The position numbers and the translations under genes are program-made. The notes beneath the pieces are model-generated. The model saw nothing but the letters and a program-made list of their open reading frames with translations, searched no databases and had not been told where the DNA came from. This document shows, piece after piece, positions 53,460 to 63,561 of a stretch of DNA of 64,000 nucleotides; position 1 is the first letter of the stretch, and each line of letters opens with the position of its first letter. Source of the DNA: Lachnospiraceae bacterium (lineage in GTDB: Bacteria > Bacillota > Clostridia > Lachnospirales > Lachnospiraceae); contig JAGCUO010000003.1 of NCBI GenBank assembly GCA_017962825.1, forward strand, positions 18,941 through 82,940, written 5' to 3'.

Positions 53460-54677
53460 ATGAATTACACAACTCAGGAAGTTAAGCAGTTTGTCGAAGA
53501 GGAAGATGTCAAATTCATACGTCTTGCTTTTGCCGATGTATTTGGAAAAATGAAGAATGTATCCATAATGCCCACAGAGCTCGACCGTGCATTTTCCGAA
53601 GGAATTGCCATCGATGCATGGAGCATTATCGGATTTGATTGTTTCGACAGATCGGATCTCTTCCTTCATCCCGATCCGGATACCCTGGCAATCCTTCCCT
53701 GGAGACCTGAGCACGGAAGAGTTATAAGGATGTATTGTGATATTACATGGCCCGATGGGACTCCCTTTGAGTGTGACTCGAGAACATTCCTTAAAGGTGC
53801 GATAGATGCTGCCGCGAAGAAAGGTTATACATTCAGATTCGGAACCGAGCAGGAATTCTATCTTTTCAGAAACGATCTGGAGGGTGAATCCACAGATATT
53901 CCTTATGATAATGCTGGATATATGGACGTGGGTCCCGAAGACAGATGTGCGAACATCAGAAGAGAGATCTGCATTACTCTTGAGCAGATGGGCATCAGTC
54001 CCGAGAGCTCTCATCATGAAGAAGGCCCCGGACAGAACGAGATCGATTTCAGATATTGCGATGCTCTCAAATCTGCCGATGATGCCATGACTTTCAGAGG
54101 CGTGGTAGGCGCAATAGCTAACAGAAACGGAGCAACCGCGGTATTTACACCCAAACCCTTTAAGGGAAAGCCCGGCAACGGAATGCATATTAACTTCTCC
54201 GTTAAAAAGGGAAATGAAGATGTTGATCTTGAGCCCGTTATTGCAGGCATTCTTGAAAATATTGCCGAGATGACTCTTATCTTAAATCCCGCCAGGGAAA
54301 GCTACGACAGGATAGGTGCCCTCAAAGCCCCCGGATATATAACATGGGCAAGAGAGAACCGTTCCGCTCTTATCAGAATTCCCGCGGCATTCGGCGAATA
54401 CGTAAGAGGAGAGCTCAGATCTCCCGATACCTGTGCAAATCCTTACCTTGCATTCGGAATGTTGATCTATGCAGGGCTTGCGGGATTTGAAAAAGGTCTT
54501 AAGGCTCCGGAGCCCATAAGCACCAATCTCTCCACCGCAGGGGAAAATATAACAAAGAATCTTAAAAAGCTGCCTATGACATTGGAAGATGCGGTATCCG
54601 TTACCGAAAACGGAAGTTTTGTTAAAGAATATCTTCCCGCGGAGATTCTTGCGTCATATCTTGATCTGAACAGATAA
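53460..54677 (+). CDS. glnA: Short type I glutamine synthetase
   Basis: 405 residues, shorter than the usual 440-475 of type I enzymes. The beta-grasp N-terminus (VKFIRLAFADVFGKMKNV), metal ligand loops FGTEQEFYLF and HHEEGPGQNEIDFRY, and GKPGNGMHINFSV identify the family; the last has NF where most have HV or HQ. The adenylation loop seen in GSI-beta is absent. It probably makes glutamine from glutamate and ammonia, but some short relatives ligate polyamines, so the substrate is not certain. It is followed 19 bases later by the ANTAR regulator. TTGACA at 53396 may be its -35, with a poor -10. Confidence 0.85.
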   Translation: MNYTTQEVKQFVEEEDVKFIRLAFADVFGKMKNVSIMPTELDRAFSEGIAIDAWSIIGFDCFDRSDLFLHPDPDTLAILPWRPEHGRVIRMYCDITWPDGTPFECDSRTFLKGAIDAAAKKGYTFRFGTEQEFYLFRNDLEGESTDIPYDNAGYMDVGPEDRCANIRREICITLEQMGISPESSHHEEGPGQNEIDFRYCDALKSADDAMTFRGVVGAIANRNGATAVFTPKPFKGKPGNGMHINFSVKKGNEDVDLEPVIAGILENIAEMTLILNPARESYDRIGALKAPGYITWARENRSALIRIPAAFGEYVRGELRSPDTCANPYLAFGMLIYAGLAGFEKGLKAPEPISTNLSTAGENITKNLKKLPMTLEDAVSVTENGSFVKEYLPAEILASYLDLNR

Positions 54678-54696
54678 GTGGGGAAGGGTTGCTTAA

Positions 54697-55278
54697 ATGC
54701 GGGCTGAAAGAGTATACAGCGTGCTGCTTGTATCTGCAGCGGAAAAAATGAATACCAGGCTGGCGGCATTTTTTTCCGGAGGGGGTTTTGAACCGGTTAC
54801 GGTTGTTGACAGTGTAGCGAAGGCGCAGCGAAGACTGCTTAACAGGGAATATGACCTGGTCATCGTCAACTCGCCCCTTCCCGACGACTTCGGAAAAAAG
54901 CTGGCGGTGGATGTGGTAACGGAAAGCGGAGGAGTATCACTTTTGCTGGTTAAGAGTGATATGTACGATGAGATCTCATCAAGTATGATACCAAGGGGCG
55001 TAATGGTAGCAAAAAGACCTCTTGAGGATTCGGTGATCGATCAGCTGCTTAACATTATGTGCAGCGTCTGTGAGCGCCTTAAGGGCATCAGGAAGAAGAC
55101 CATGAGCCTTGAGGATAAGATGGAAGAGATCAGACTCGTCAACAGGGCTAAATGGGCGCTGATCAAGTCCTGTCATATGACTGAGGAGGATGCTCACAGG
55201 TACATACAAAAGCAGGCAATGGATTTGTGCCTCAGTAAAAAAGAAACCGCAGAGAACATTCTCAGAACTTACGGATAA
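54697..55278 (+). CDS. ANTAR-domain antitermination regulator with degenerate receiver
   Basis: 193 residues. Residues 1-125 have the receiver fold, but the phospho-acceptor position is Asn58 (YDLVIVNSPLP, where DxxLP is expected) and the acidic pocket near residues 11-14 is missing (LLVSAAEK); a Lys-Pro pair (AKRP) near 105 remains. Residues about 136-193 are an ANTAR RNA-binding domain: EIRLVNRAKWALIKSCHMTE, EDAHRYIQKQAMDLCLSKKE and TAENILRTYG match the family's conserved Arg-Ala-Lys and Ala-His-Arg positions. ANTAR proteins bind paired hexaloop hairpins and block terminators. Such hairpins sit in the gltB and glnN leaders on either side, so these are its probable targets. It is co-transcribed with glnA. 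Confidence 0.88.
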   Translation: MRAERVYSVLLVSAAEKMNTRLAAFFSGGGFEPVTVVDSVAKAQRRLLNREYDLVIVNSPLPDDFGKKLAVDVVTESGGVSLLLVKSDMYDEISSSMIPRGVMVAKRPLEDSVIDQLLNIMCSVCERLKGIRKKTMSLEDKMEEIRLVNRAKWALIKSCHMTEEDAHRYIQKQAMDLCLSKKETAENILRTYG

Positions 55279-55336
55279 GGCACGATAAATCCGAGGAACG
55301 ATAATTCTTTTTTTGTAAAAAAGGAAATATATTTTC

Positions 55337-55365
55337 TTGACAACTTAAATCTGCAGTAGTAATTT
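55337..55365 (+). promoter_or_regulatory. Promoter of glnN
   Basis: A perfect TTGACA (55337-55342), 17-base spacer, TAATTT (55360-55365); start expected near 55372, immediately before the attenuator, as for gltB. Confidence 0.65.
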
Positions 55366-55372
55366 ATCACTT

Positions 55373-55431
55373 GAAAAGGCAAAGGCGTCTTTTCTGTAAA
55401 CGTACAGAAAAGGCACCTTTGTCTTTTTCTG
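55373..55431 (+). ncRNA. glnN leader attenuator with tandem hexaloop hairpins
   Basis: Antiterminator form: P1 is GAAAAGGC (55373-55380), loop AAAGGC, GTCTTTTC (55387-55394), a perfect 8-bp stem with loop A1 and G4. P2 is CAGAAAAGGC (55405-55414), loop ACCTTT, GTCTTTTTCTG (55421-55431), with the same stem as P1 plus one bulged T; its loop has A1 but not G4. Terminator form: arms 55377-55397 and 55404-55424 around loop AAACGT, 21 positions with one mismatch, then five T. P1 and P2 together exclude the terminator. The AGGCAAAGGCGTCT word is shared exactly with the gltB leader. Confidence 0.8.
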
Positions 55432-55462
55432 TTTCCAAAATTAATCTAGGAGGAACAAAACT

Positions 55463-57565
55463 ATGGAAACACATTCAGTACCTGATTACTTCGGAGAACT
55501 CGTATTTGACGACCGTCAGATGAGAGCAAGACTTTCATCCAAGGTCTATGCATCCCTCAGAAAGACCATCGATGAGAGTAAGAAACTTGACCCCAAGGTT
55601 GCGGAATATGTGGCAGAGGCTATGAAAGAATGGGCTCTCGAAAAAGGCGCAACTCACTATACACATTGGTTCCAGCCTCTTACAGGCGTAACTGCAGAAA
55701 AGCACGATTCATTTATCAGCCCTTCACCTGACGGAAGCGTCATAATGGAATTCTCGGGCAAAGAACTCATTCAGGGTGAGCCCGACGCATCTTCTTTCCC
55801 CACCGGTGGTATCCGCGCAACATTCGAAGCAAGAGGATATACGGCATGGGATCCTACTTCTTACGCATTCATCAAAGATAAAACTCTTTGCATTCCCACC
55901 GCATTCTGTTCATACAGCGGTGAGGCTCTCGATAAGAAGACTCCTCTTCTTCGTTCCATGGAAGCTCTCAATAAGCAGGCTCTTCGTATCCTTGCTCTTT
56001 TCGGAAACACCACTGCAAAGAATGTAAAAACTTCAGTAGGTCCCGAGCAGGAATATTTCCTTATCACCAAGGAAATGTATGATAAGCGCCCCGACCTTAA
56101 GTTCACCGGAAGAACTCTTTTCGGTGCAAAGTCTCCCAAGGGACAGGAGATGGACGATCATTACTTCGGAGTTATCAAACCCCGCGTACAGGCATTTATG
56201 AATGACCTGAACAAGGAACTCTGGAAACTGGGAATCCTTGCCAAGACCGAGCACAATGAAGTTGCTCCCGCTCAGCACGAGCTTGCTCCCATCTATTCAA
56301 CCACCAACATCGCTACCGACCAGAACCAGCTCACCATGGAGATCATGCAGAAGGTCGCTTCAAAGCACGGACTTGTATGTCTCCTTCACGAGAAGCCTTT
56401 CGCAGGAGTAAATGGTTCAGGTAAGCACAACAACTGGTCAATGGCAACAGATACCGGAATCAACCTTCTCTCCCCCGGAGATACCCCTTACGAAAACGCT
56501 CAGTTCCTTCTTTTCCTGTGTGCGGTAATCAAGGCTGTTGATGATTATCAGGATCTTCTCAGACTTTCCGTAGCAACCGCCGGAAACGATCACAGACTCG
56601 GAGCTAACGAGGCACCTCCCGCGATCATCTCCGTATTCCTCGGTGATGAGCTCAGCGCTATTCTTGACGCTATCGAAGAAGACAAGCCTTACAAGGGAAC
56701 AGAGCAGAAGATCATGAAGCTGGGTGTAGATGTTCTTCCCGCATTCCCCAGAGACAACACCGACCGTAACAGAACCTCACCCTTCGCATTCACCGGTAAC
56801 AAGTTCGAGTTCAGAAGCCTCGGCTCATCCAACTCCATCGCATGTGCAAACATCATGCTTAACACCGTTGTTGCAGAGTCACTTAAGATCTACGCCGACA
56901 GACTTGAAGGTGCTGAAGACTTTGAGAAGACTCTTCACGAGATGATCCGCAAGACCATCAAGGATCACAAGAGGATCCTCTTCAACGGAAACGGATACGA
57001 CGATGCATGGGTAAAGGAAGCTACCGAAGTAAGAGGACTTTGTAACTACAGAACAACTCCCGACTGCATGCCTCATATCCTCGATGAGAAGAATGTTAAG
57101 CTCCTTACTTCTCACGGAGTATTCACCGAAAAAGAGATCGAGTCACGTTGCGATATCATGCTTGATAACTACTGCAAGCAGGTTCACATTGAGGCCAATA
57201 CCATGATCAACATGGCACTTAAGCAGATTCTTCCCGCTATCACCGCTTATGCAGACAAGCTTTCATCCGGCGTTATCGCCAAGAAGGCTGCATGTGAAGG
57301 AATCGCTTGTGAATATGAAAAGAGCGTTATTTCAAAGCTTTCTGTTCTTGCAGATCAGATCTATTCCAGAACCGGAGAACTTGAAAGTGCAGTCCTTAAG
57401 CTGGCAGACGCAGGGGATGTGATCGAAGAAAGCGCTCTGATCCGCGATACCGTTCTTCCCAAGATGGGAGAGCTCAGAGCATGTGCGGATGAAGCAGAGA
57501 CACTCGTTGCAAAAGAGTGCTGGCCTCTTCCTTCGTACGGAGACCTTCTCTTCGGAGTCAGATAA
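55463..57565 (+). CDS. glnN: Type III glutamine synthetase
   Basis: 700 residues, the normal length of [26 protein letters not shown] and [21 protein letters not shown] are GSIII signatures; [10 protein letters not shown] and [20 protein letters not shown] hold metal-binding Glu residues and [10 protein letters not shown] the ATP/ammonia region. It makes glutamine from glutamate, ammonia and ATP. The strong AGGAGG site and highly biased codons suggest that it is the main glutamine synthetase when induced. It has its own promoter and attenuator and is presumably nitrogen-controlled. Confidence 0.97.
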   Translation: METHSVPDYFGELVFDDRQMRARLSSKVYASLRKTIDESKKLDPKVAEYVAEAMKEWALEKGATHYTHWFQPLTGVTAEKHDSFISPSPDGSVIMEFSGKELIQGEPDASSFPTGGIRATFEARGYTAWDPTSYAFIKDKTLCIPTAFCSYSGEALDKKTPLLRSMEALNKQALRILALFGNTTAKNVKTSVGPEQEYFLITKEMYDKRPDLKFTGRTLFGAKSPKGQEMDDHYFGVIKPRVQAFMNDLNKELWKLGILAKTEHNEVAPAQHELAPIYSTTNIATDQNQLTMEIMQKVASKHGLVCLLHEKPFAGVNGSGKHNNWSMATDTGINLLSPGDTPYENAQFLLFLCAVIKAVDDYQDLLRLSVATAGNDHRLGANEAPPAIISVFLGDELSAILDAIEEDKPYKGTEQKIMKLGVDVLPAFPRDNTDRNRTSPFAFTGNKFEFRSLGSSNSIACANIMLNTVVAESLKIYADRLEGAEDFEKTLHEMIRKTIKDHKRILFNGNGYDDAWVKEATEVRGLCNYRTTPDCMPHILDEKNVKLLTSHGVFTEKEIESRCDIMLDNYCKQVHIEANTMINMALKQILPAITAYADKLSSGVIAKKAACEGIACEYEKSVISKLSVLADQIYSRTGELESAVLKLADAGDVIEESALIRDTVLPKMGELRACADEAETLVAKECWPLPSYGDLLFGVR

Positions 57566-57572
57566 AAAATTC

Positions 57573-57600
57573 TTCACCTGCACCGAAAGGTGCAGGTGAA
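57573..57600 (+). other. GAAA-capped hairpin between glnN and asnB
   Basis: A perfect 12-bp stem, TTCACCTGCACC and GGTGCAGGTGAA, with a GAAA tetraloop. It is not followed by a T-run, so it is more likely an mRNA-stabilising or processing hairpin than a terminator; asnB starts 20 bases later, with ribosome site CGGAGG. Confidence 0.6.
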
Positions 57601-57620
57601 CTAATTCGGAGGATGAAAAA

Positions 57621-59207
57621 ATGTGTTCGATAATGGCGTGGTGTAAAAAAGCCGCTGACGAGAAAAAGTTTACCGCCGCTTTGGACCTGATGACTTCAAG
57701 AGGACCGGACGACGGAAGAGTTATTAAAACCGAAGGTGGTCTTCTCGGATTCAGAAGATTATCCATTATGGGTCTTACACCCGAAGGAATGCAGCCCTTC
57801 GAATTGAAGGACTGCGCTGTCGTTTGTAATGGAGAAATATACGGCTTCAGCCCTCTCAGGGATGAACTGAAGGCCAAAGGATATAAATTCAAGAGTGACA
57901 GTGACTGCGAAATCCTACTTCCCATGTATTTTGAATACGGAACAGAGATGTTTAAGAAGCTGGATGCGGAATTTGCATGTGTGATCTATGATGCCGGAAA
58001 CGATGAGTGGATTGCCGCAAGAGATCCCATCGGAATAAGACCTCTTTATTACACATTCGATAAAGGCGGGAGCATTATTTTCGCCAGCGAACCCAAAAGT
58101 CTGATGCCCCTGACCGAGGAACAGATTTATCCCTTCCCTCCCGGTCATTACTATAAAGACGGTAAGTTTACCTGCTTTAACGATATCGCTAAACCCGGCA
58201 AGGTTATTACTGACGATCTTGAAACAGTTTGTGCGAACATCAAAGAAAAACTGATAGCAGGCGTAGAAAAGAGGCTTATCGCGGATGCTAAAGTCGGTTT
58301 CCTCCTTTCCGGCGGACTTGATTCATCCCTGGTATGCAGCATTGCTGCAAGAAAATCAGATAAGCCTATACGTACATTTGCGATCGGCATGAACGAAGAT
58401 GCCATCGATCTTAAATATGCCAAGCAGACCGCGGATTTCCTCGGCGCAGATCACACCGAAGTGATAATCACCAAAGAAGATGTTCTCGAAGCACTTCCCA
58501 AGGTAATCCATCTTCTGGGAACTTATGACATCACCACCATAAGAGCTTCTATGGGAATGTATCTTCTCTGCAAAGCAATCCACGAGCAGACCGATATCAG
58601 GGTCATCTTAACAGGTGAGGTTTCCGACGAGATCTTCGGATATAAGTACACCGATTTCGCACCCACTGCCCAGGCTTTCCAGGCTGAAGCCGAAAAGAGA
58701 GTGAGCGAGCTTCATATGTATGACGTTCTCCGTGCGGACAGGTGTATCTCCGTAAACTCCCTTGAAGCCAGAGTTCCTTTCGGTGATCTTGATTTCGTCA
58801 AGTATTGCATGTCCATCGATCCGGAGATGAAGCGCAATCATTACAACAAGGGTAAGTATCTCCTTCGTCATGCATTCGAAGGCGGGGATTATCTTCCCGA
58901 TGAGATCCTTATGCGTGAGAAGGCAGCCTTCTCTGATGCGGTAGGCCACTCCATGGTAGATCTTCTGAAAGAGTATGCGGAGAAGCAGTACACCGAAGAA
59001 GAATTTAAGGAGGGCTGCAAGAAATACTCACACGCAAAGCCCTTCACCAAAGAGTCGCTCCTTTACAGAGATATCTTTGAAAAGTTCTATCCCGGACAGT
59101 CCCGCATGGTCAAGGATTTCTGGATGCCCAATAAGGAGTGGGAGGGATGTAACGTTAACGATCCTTCCGCAAGAGTACTCTCTAACTACGGAGCAAGTGG
59201 AGTTTAA
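57621..59207 (+). CDS. asnB: Asparagine synthetase B, glutamine-hydrolysing
   Basis: 528 residues. It starts MCSIMAWC: Cys2 is the class II amidotransferase nucleophile after Met removal. MTSRGPDDGRVI, GFRRLSIMG and VVCNGEIYGF follow as in AsnB. The synthetase domain has the PP-loop FLLSGGLDSSLVCSIAARKS near residues 230-249 and GEVSDEIFGYKYT. It makes asparagine from aspartate, ATP and glutamine. It follows glnN by 55 bases on the same strand with no terminator or promoter between, so read-through from the glnN promoter is likely. Confidence 0.95.
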   Translation: MCSIMAWCKKAADEKKFTAALDLMTSRGPDDGRVIKTEGGLLGFRRLSIMGLTPEGMQPFELKDCAVVCNGEIYGFSPLRDELKAKGYKFKSDSDCEILLPMYFEYGTEMFKKLDAEFACVIYDAGNDEWIAARDPIGIRPLYYTFDKGGSIIFASEPKSLMPLTEEQIYPFPPGHYYKDGKFTCFNDIAKPGKVITDDLETVCANIKEKLIAGVEKRLIADAKVGFLLSGGLDSSLVCSIAARKSDKPIRTFAIGMNEDAIDLKYAKQTADFLGADHTEVIITKEDVLEALPKVIHLLGTYDITTIRASMGMYLLCKAIHEQTDIRVILTGEVSDEIFGYKYTDFAPTAQAFQAEAEKRVSELHMYDVLRADRCISVNSLEARVPFGDLDFVKYCMSIDPEMKRNHYNKGKYLLRHAFEGGDYLPDEILMREKAAFSDAVGHSMVDLLKEYAEKQYTEEEFKEGCKKYSHAKPFTKESLLYRDIFEKFYPGQSRMVKDFWMPNKEWEGCNVNDPSARVLSNYGASGV

Positions 59208-59260
59208 GCTGTGTAGATTTCGGGAAGTATATACATGATATGTAACTAAGGCGCCGGGAG

Positions 59261-59389
59261 CTTTACATGTATTTTGGCGGGACCTCCGCAGCGCAGGTAC
59301 TTAGTGAGAACGAGCTTTGCGAAGTTCGAGCTTAGTACCTCTACGCGAGGACAGGGCGACAAGCGAATCCCGCAGAAATACATGTAAAG
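59261..59389. repeat. Long palindromic element between asnB and pyrG
   Basis: A 129-base nested inverted structure in a 219-base gap. The outer arms are a perfect 14-bp pair, CTTTACATGTATTT (59261-59274) and AAATACATGTAAAG (59376-59389); inside them GCGGGA (59277-59282) pairs with TCCCGC (59368-59373); an inner hairpin has AGGTACT (59294 on) opposite AGTACCT (near 59341). It is GC-richer than the flanks. It resembles the repetitive GGTACTTAG...CTTAGTACC palindromes common between genes in Lachnospiraceae; mobility is inferred. No ORF. Confidence 0.7.
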
Positions 59390-59426
59390 GTAGACGGTGC
59401 CGTGAATATATGACAGGTAGGAATTT

Positions 59427-61034
59427 ATGACGAAATATATCTTTGTTACAGGCGGTGTTGTATCCGGCCTCGGAAAAGGAATAACCGCAGCTTCACTGGG
59501 AAGACTTCTTAAAGCAAGAGGTCTTAAAGTTGCGGCACAAAAGCTCGATCCTTATATTAACGTAGATCCCGGCACCATGAGCCCTTACCAGCATGGTGAA
59601 GTGTTTGTTACCGAGGATGGTGCGGAGACTGATCTCGATCTCGGACATTATGAGAGATTCATCGATGAGGATCTCAACAAGTATTCCAACCTTACTTCCG
59701 GAAGGGTATATTGGAACGTTCTTAACCGCGAGAGAAGAGGCGAGTACCTCGGCTCTACCGTTCAGATCATTCCCCACATCACCGATGAGATCAAAAATTT
59801 CGTCTATAGCGTCGGAAGGAAGACTCAGGCCGATGTTGTAATAACAGAGATCGGGGGAACCGTAGGTGATATCGAGTCTCAGCCTTTCATAGAAGCTGTT
59901 CGTCAGATCTCACTTGAGGTGGGCAGGGAAAACAGCCTGTTTATCCATGTCACTCTCGTTCCTTTCCTTCACGGATCCGATGAGCATAAATCAAAGCCTA
60001 CCCAGCACTCCGTCAAGGAACTTCAGGGAATGGGAATATCTCCCAACATCCTGATCTTAAGATGCGACGAACCTCTCGAAGATGAGATCTTCAAGAAGAT
60101 CGCGCATTTCTGCAATGTTAAGGAAGATTGCGTTATCGAAAACATTACCCTTCCTTTCTTATATGAAGCACCTCTTATGCTGGAGGATTCCGGATTCTCA
60201 AGTATCGTTTGCAGGGAGCTGGGTATTGAAGCCGGCGAACCGGATCTGAAGCATTGGAAAGAAATGGTTGAACGCATCAAGAATCTGAAGAAAACCGCGG
60301 TCATCGGTCTTGTAGGAAAGTATGTACAGCTTCACGATGCATACCTGTCAGTAGCGGAGGCTCTCCGCCATGCCGGATATGAAAACGATGCAAAGGTTGA
60401 CATCAAGTGGATCGATTCCGAGAAGATCACCGAGGAAAATGCAGAAGAGACCTTTAAGGGAATCGACGGTATCATTGTTCCCGGCGGATTCGGCGACAGA
60501 GGCATTGAAGGAATGATCACTTCCGCCAAATATGCCAGAACTCATGATGTCCCTTATTTCGGAATATGTCTCGGAATGCAGATCGCATGTATCGAGTTTG
60601 CCAGAAATGTATTGGGCTTTGCGGATGCCAATTCCGGAGAGTTCGATGAGCTGTGCGCACATAAAGTCATCGATTTTATGCCCGGTCAGAGCGATACGAT
60701 CAACAAAGGCGGAACGCTGAGACTCGGAGCGTACCCTTGCGTGATTGGCGGAAATTCAAAGATGAAGGAATTCTACGGTGAAGATGAGATTTCCGAGCGC
60801 CACCGCCACAGATATGAATTCAACAATGACTTTAAGGAAGCTTTCGAAAAGGCGGGAGCTACATTTGCGGGTATGTCACCTGACGGCAAACTGGTAGAGG
60901 AAATGGAGATCACTGATAAAGATTTCTATCTCGGAGTTCAGTATCATCCCGAATTCAAGTCCAGACCCGACAAAGCTCATCCTCTTTTTAAAGGATTCGT
61001 AAGGGAGGCGTGTAAACGAAATGGCAATTCATGA
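59427..61034 (+). CDS. pyrG: CTP synthase
   Basis: 535 residues, full length. The synthase domain starts [20 protein letters not shown] (P-loop) and has [12 protein letters not shown] and [20 protein letters not shown]. The class I amidotransferase domain has nucleophile Cys in [12 protein letters not shown] and the His-Glu pair in [11 protein letters not shown]. It makes CTP from UTP, ATP and glutamine. Ribosome site is weak (GGTAGG). The 3' end overlaps purF by 14 bases, so the two are translationally linked. Confidence 0.97.
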   Translation: MTKYIFVTGGVVSGLGKGITAASLGRLLKARGLKVAAQKLDPYINVDPGTMSPYQHGEVFVTEDGAETDLDLGHYERFIDEDLNKYSNLTSGRVYWNVLNRERRGEYLGSTVQIIPHITDEIKNFVYSVGRKTQADVVITEIGGTVGDIESQPFIEAVRQISLEVGRENSLFIHVTLVPFLHGSDEHKSKPTQHSVKELQGMGISPNILILRCDEPLEDEIFKKIAHFCNVKEDCVIENITLPFLYEAPLMLEDSGFSSIVCRELGIEAGEPDLKHWKEMVERIKNLKKTAVIGLVGKYVQLHDAYLSVAEALRHAGYENDAKVDIKWIDSEKITEENAEETFKGIDGIIVPGGFGDRGIEGMITSAKYARTHDVPYFGICLGMQIACIEFARNVLGFADANSGEFDELCAHKVIDFMPGQSDTINKGGTLRLGAYPCVIGGNSKMKEFYGEDEISERHRHRYEFNNDFKEAFEKAGATFAGMSPDGKLVEEMEITDKDFYLGVQYHPEFKSRPDKAHPLFKGFVREACKRNGNS

Positions 61035-62448
61035 AGAATGCGGAGTATTCGGAATAGTCGGAAGTAAGAATAATGATATTGCCCGTGACATTTATCACGG
61101 ACTTTATGCCTTACAACACAGAGGGCAGGAAAGTTGCGGTATTGTGGTAAATGATGACGGTGTATTTGCTACTCACAAAGACCTCGGCCTTGTCGGCGAG
61201 GTCTTTTCCGAGACCGAATTAAATGCACTCCCCGGGGGATGCATGGCTATAGGTCATGTAAGATACGGTACCACCGGAGGAAATATCGCAAGCAATATCC
61301 AGCCCATGGTGGTCAGTCACCAGAAGGGAAACCTTGCCCTTGCCCATAACGGAAATCTGGCCAATTCCCTGGATCTTCGCGATTCTCTGGAGCTTTCGGG
61401 AGCTATTTTCCACTCCACCAGCGATACGGAGACCATTTGCTACATGATCACCAGGGAGAGGCTTAAAACTGAAAGCATAGAGAAGGCTGTTCTGGGGGCG
61501 GTCAAATACCTGGAGGGAGCATACAGTCTTGTTATGATGTCTTCCACAAAACTGCTGGCAGTCAGGGACCCTCAGGGATTCAGGCCCCTTTGCTACGGAA
61601 AGAGGGAAGACGGAAGCTTCGTTGTTGCATCCGAAAGCTGTGCCTTAAATGCGGTGGGAGCAACCTTAGTAAGAGATATAGAACCCGGCGAAATGCTGGT
61701 ATTCCAGTCGGATAAACCGTTTTCCGAGCCCGTTTCCTATACCGAAAACTGCGGAGGTAAAAAAAGTCCCTGTATTTTTGAATATATCTATTTTGCAAGA
61801 CCCGATTCTGTGATAGATTGTATAGCGGTGCATGACACGAGAGTAATGGCAGGAAGAATTCTTGCCAGAGAATATCCCGTAGACGCAGATGTGGTGGTCG
61901 GAGTTCCCGATTCGGGACTTGATGCCGCCATAGGCTATTCGAGAGAGAGCGGGATACCCTACGAGATAGGTCTCGTAAAGAACAAATATGTGGGCAGAAG
62001 CTTTATTGCTCCTTCACAGGATCAGAGGACCGATACGGTCAGGATAAAGCTCAGTCCCGTAAAAAGCGTTCTTGAAGGCAAAAGAGTGGTACTTATAGAC
62101 GATTCCATCGTAAGAGGAACCACCAGCAAGAGGATCATAAATCTCCTCAGGGAAGCCGGCGCGGCGGAGATTCATTTGAGGATCTCATCACCGCCTTTCA
62201 GACATCCCTGCTTCTACGGAGTGGATATCGATTCCGAGGACAAGCTTATTGCCAATCATCATACACCCGATGAAATAGCCGCTCTTACGGGCGCAGATTC
62301 GATCGGATTTCTTCCGATAGAGAGTCTGGAAGAAATGAGCGGTGTTAAGTCTTTCTGCAGCGCATGCTTTGACGGCAACTATCCCACAAGGATACCGTCG
62401 GATCCGAGGAAGGACAGATTCGAGAAAAAACTTTCGGAGGTCAGGTAA
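61021..62448 (+). CDS. purF: Amidophosphoribosyltransferase
   Basis: 475 residues. First step of purine synthesis: PRPP plus glutamine to phosphoribosylamine. A 6-residue propeptide, MAIHEE, precedes Cys7 of CGVFGIVGS, the N-terminal nucleophile. [28 protein letters not shown] and the PRPP loop [18 protein letters not shown] are canonical. Cys positions in [15 protein letters not shown] and FCSACFDG match the four [4Fe-4S] ligands of the Bacillus-type enzyme. GGGAGG inside pyrG serves as ribosome site. It overlaps carA by 1 base. Confidence 0.96.
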   Translation: MAIHEECGVFGIVGSKNNDIARDIYHGLYALQHRGQESCGIVVNDDGVFATHKDLGLVGEVFSETELNALPGGCMAIGHVRYGTTGGNIASNIQPMVVSHQKGNLALAHNGNLANSLDLRDSLELSGAIFHSTSDTETICYMITRERLKTESIEKAVLGAVKYLEGAYSLVMMSSTKLLAVRDPQGFRPLCYGKREDGSFVVASESCALNAVGATLVRDIEPGEMLVFQSDKPFSEPVSYTENCGGKKSPCIFEYIYFARPDSVIDCIAVHDTRVMAGRILAREYPVDADVVVGVPDSGLDAAIGYSRESGIPYEIGLVKNKYVGRSFIAPSQDQRTDTVRIKLSPVKSVLEGKRVVLIDDSIVRGTTSKRIINLLREAGAAEIHLRISSPPFRHPCFYGVDIDSEDKLIANHHTPDEIAALTGADSIGFLPIESLEEMSGVKSFCSACFDGNYPTRIPSDPRKDRFEKKLSEVR

Positions 62449-63533
62449 TGATTTACAAGGGGAAGAAAAGAAAACTGATAATGTCTGACGGCAGTGAGTA
62501 CGTCGGATTCGGATTCGGAGAAGATACGGGCAACAGAATATGTGAGCTCGTGTTCAACACTTCACCCGTGGGTTATCAGGAGATCATGTCGGACCCTTCC
62601 TACACCGACCAGTTCGTTACCATGGCGTATCCTCTTATAGGAAACTACGGTATCAACGAAGACGATTATGAGACCAAGCACCCCACCATCGGCGGGTTTG
62701 TTGTCAGGGATTATAATGACCTCCCTTCGAATTTCAGAAGTGACAAGACTTTTTCACAGACGCTTAAAGAACTGGGTATTCCCGGAATAACCGGTGTGGA
62801 TACCAGAGAGATAGTTCGTAAGATAAGAGATGTAGGTACGAGAAAGGCTCTCATCACAGACGAGAGCACTACTCTTGAAGAGGGACTTAAGATATTGGAA
62901 GAAACTCAGATGGGACATGATCAGGTTCCCAGAGTAAGCCGCCCTCTCATCGAGAAATATATTTCCGTAAACGCTAAATATCATATCGCTGCAATTGATT
63001 TTGGTATGAAAGAGAACATTCTTCGTTCTTTTTTCAGTAAGAATTGCAGTGTCACAGTATTCCCCTGGAATGTCACCGCAGAGGAGGTCGAGGCTGTAAA
63101 GCCCGACGGAATCTTCCTTTCAAACGGCCCCGGAGATCCCGAGGATGTTAAGGAGGCAATCGAACTTGTAAGAACCCTTCGCGGAAAATACCCCATTTTC
63201 GGAATCTGTCTCGGACACCAGATCATTTCACTTGCCTGCGGAGCCAAGACCTATAAGCTTAAGTTCGGTCACCGCGGCGGAAATCATCCCGTTAAAAATC
63301 TCGAGACCGGAAAAACAGACATTACATCACAGAACCATTCCTATGCGGTGGATGAGAATTCACTTGAAGGAACAGGTCTTGTTGTCACGCACAAAAATCT
63401 CCTGGACGGAACCGTGGAGGGAGTTAAGTGCGAGAAGGATAAGATCTTCAGCGTGCAGTACCATCCGGAGAGTTCACCCGGACCGCACGACAGTTCATAT
63501 CTGTTTGATGAATTTCTTAAACTGATGGATTAA
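62448..63533 (+). CDS. carA: Carbamoyl-phosphate synthase small subunit
   Basis: 361 residues. The N-terminal CPSase domain has [15 protein letters not shown] and [36 protein letters not shown] follows. The class I amidotransferase domain has nucleophile Cys in [15 protein letters not shown] and the His-Glu pair in [17 protein letters not shown]. It hydrolyses glutamine and channels ammonia to CarB for carbamoyl phosphate. ATG 62448 overlaps the purF stop (TAATG). Confidence 0.97.
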   Translation: MIYKGKKRKLIMSDGSEYVGFGFGEDTGNRICELVFNTSPVGYQEIMSDPSYTDQFVTMAYPLIGNYGINEDDYETKHPTIGGFVVRDYNDLPSNFRSDKTFSQTLKELGIPGITGVDTREIVRKIRDVGTRKALITDESTTLEEGLKILEETQMGHDQVPRVSRPLIEKYISVNAKYHIAAIDFGMKENILRSFFSKNCSVTVFPWNVTAEEVEAVKPDGIFLSNGPGDPEDVKEAIELVRTLRGKYPIFGICLGHQIISLACGAKTYKLKFGHRGGNHPVKNLETGKTDITSQNHSYAVDENSLEGTGLVVTHKNLLDGTVEGVKCEKDKIFSVQYHPESSPGPHDSSYLFDEFLKLMD

Positions 63534-63561
63534 CGACTGCGGATACGGAAAGGTTAGAAAA

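Noticed and set aside
57573-57600. Terminator after glnN
   Set aside because: A perfect stem with GAAA loop but no T-run follows, and asnB begins 20 bases later.
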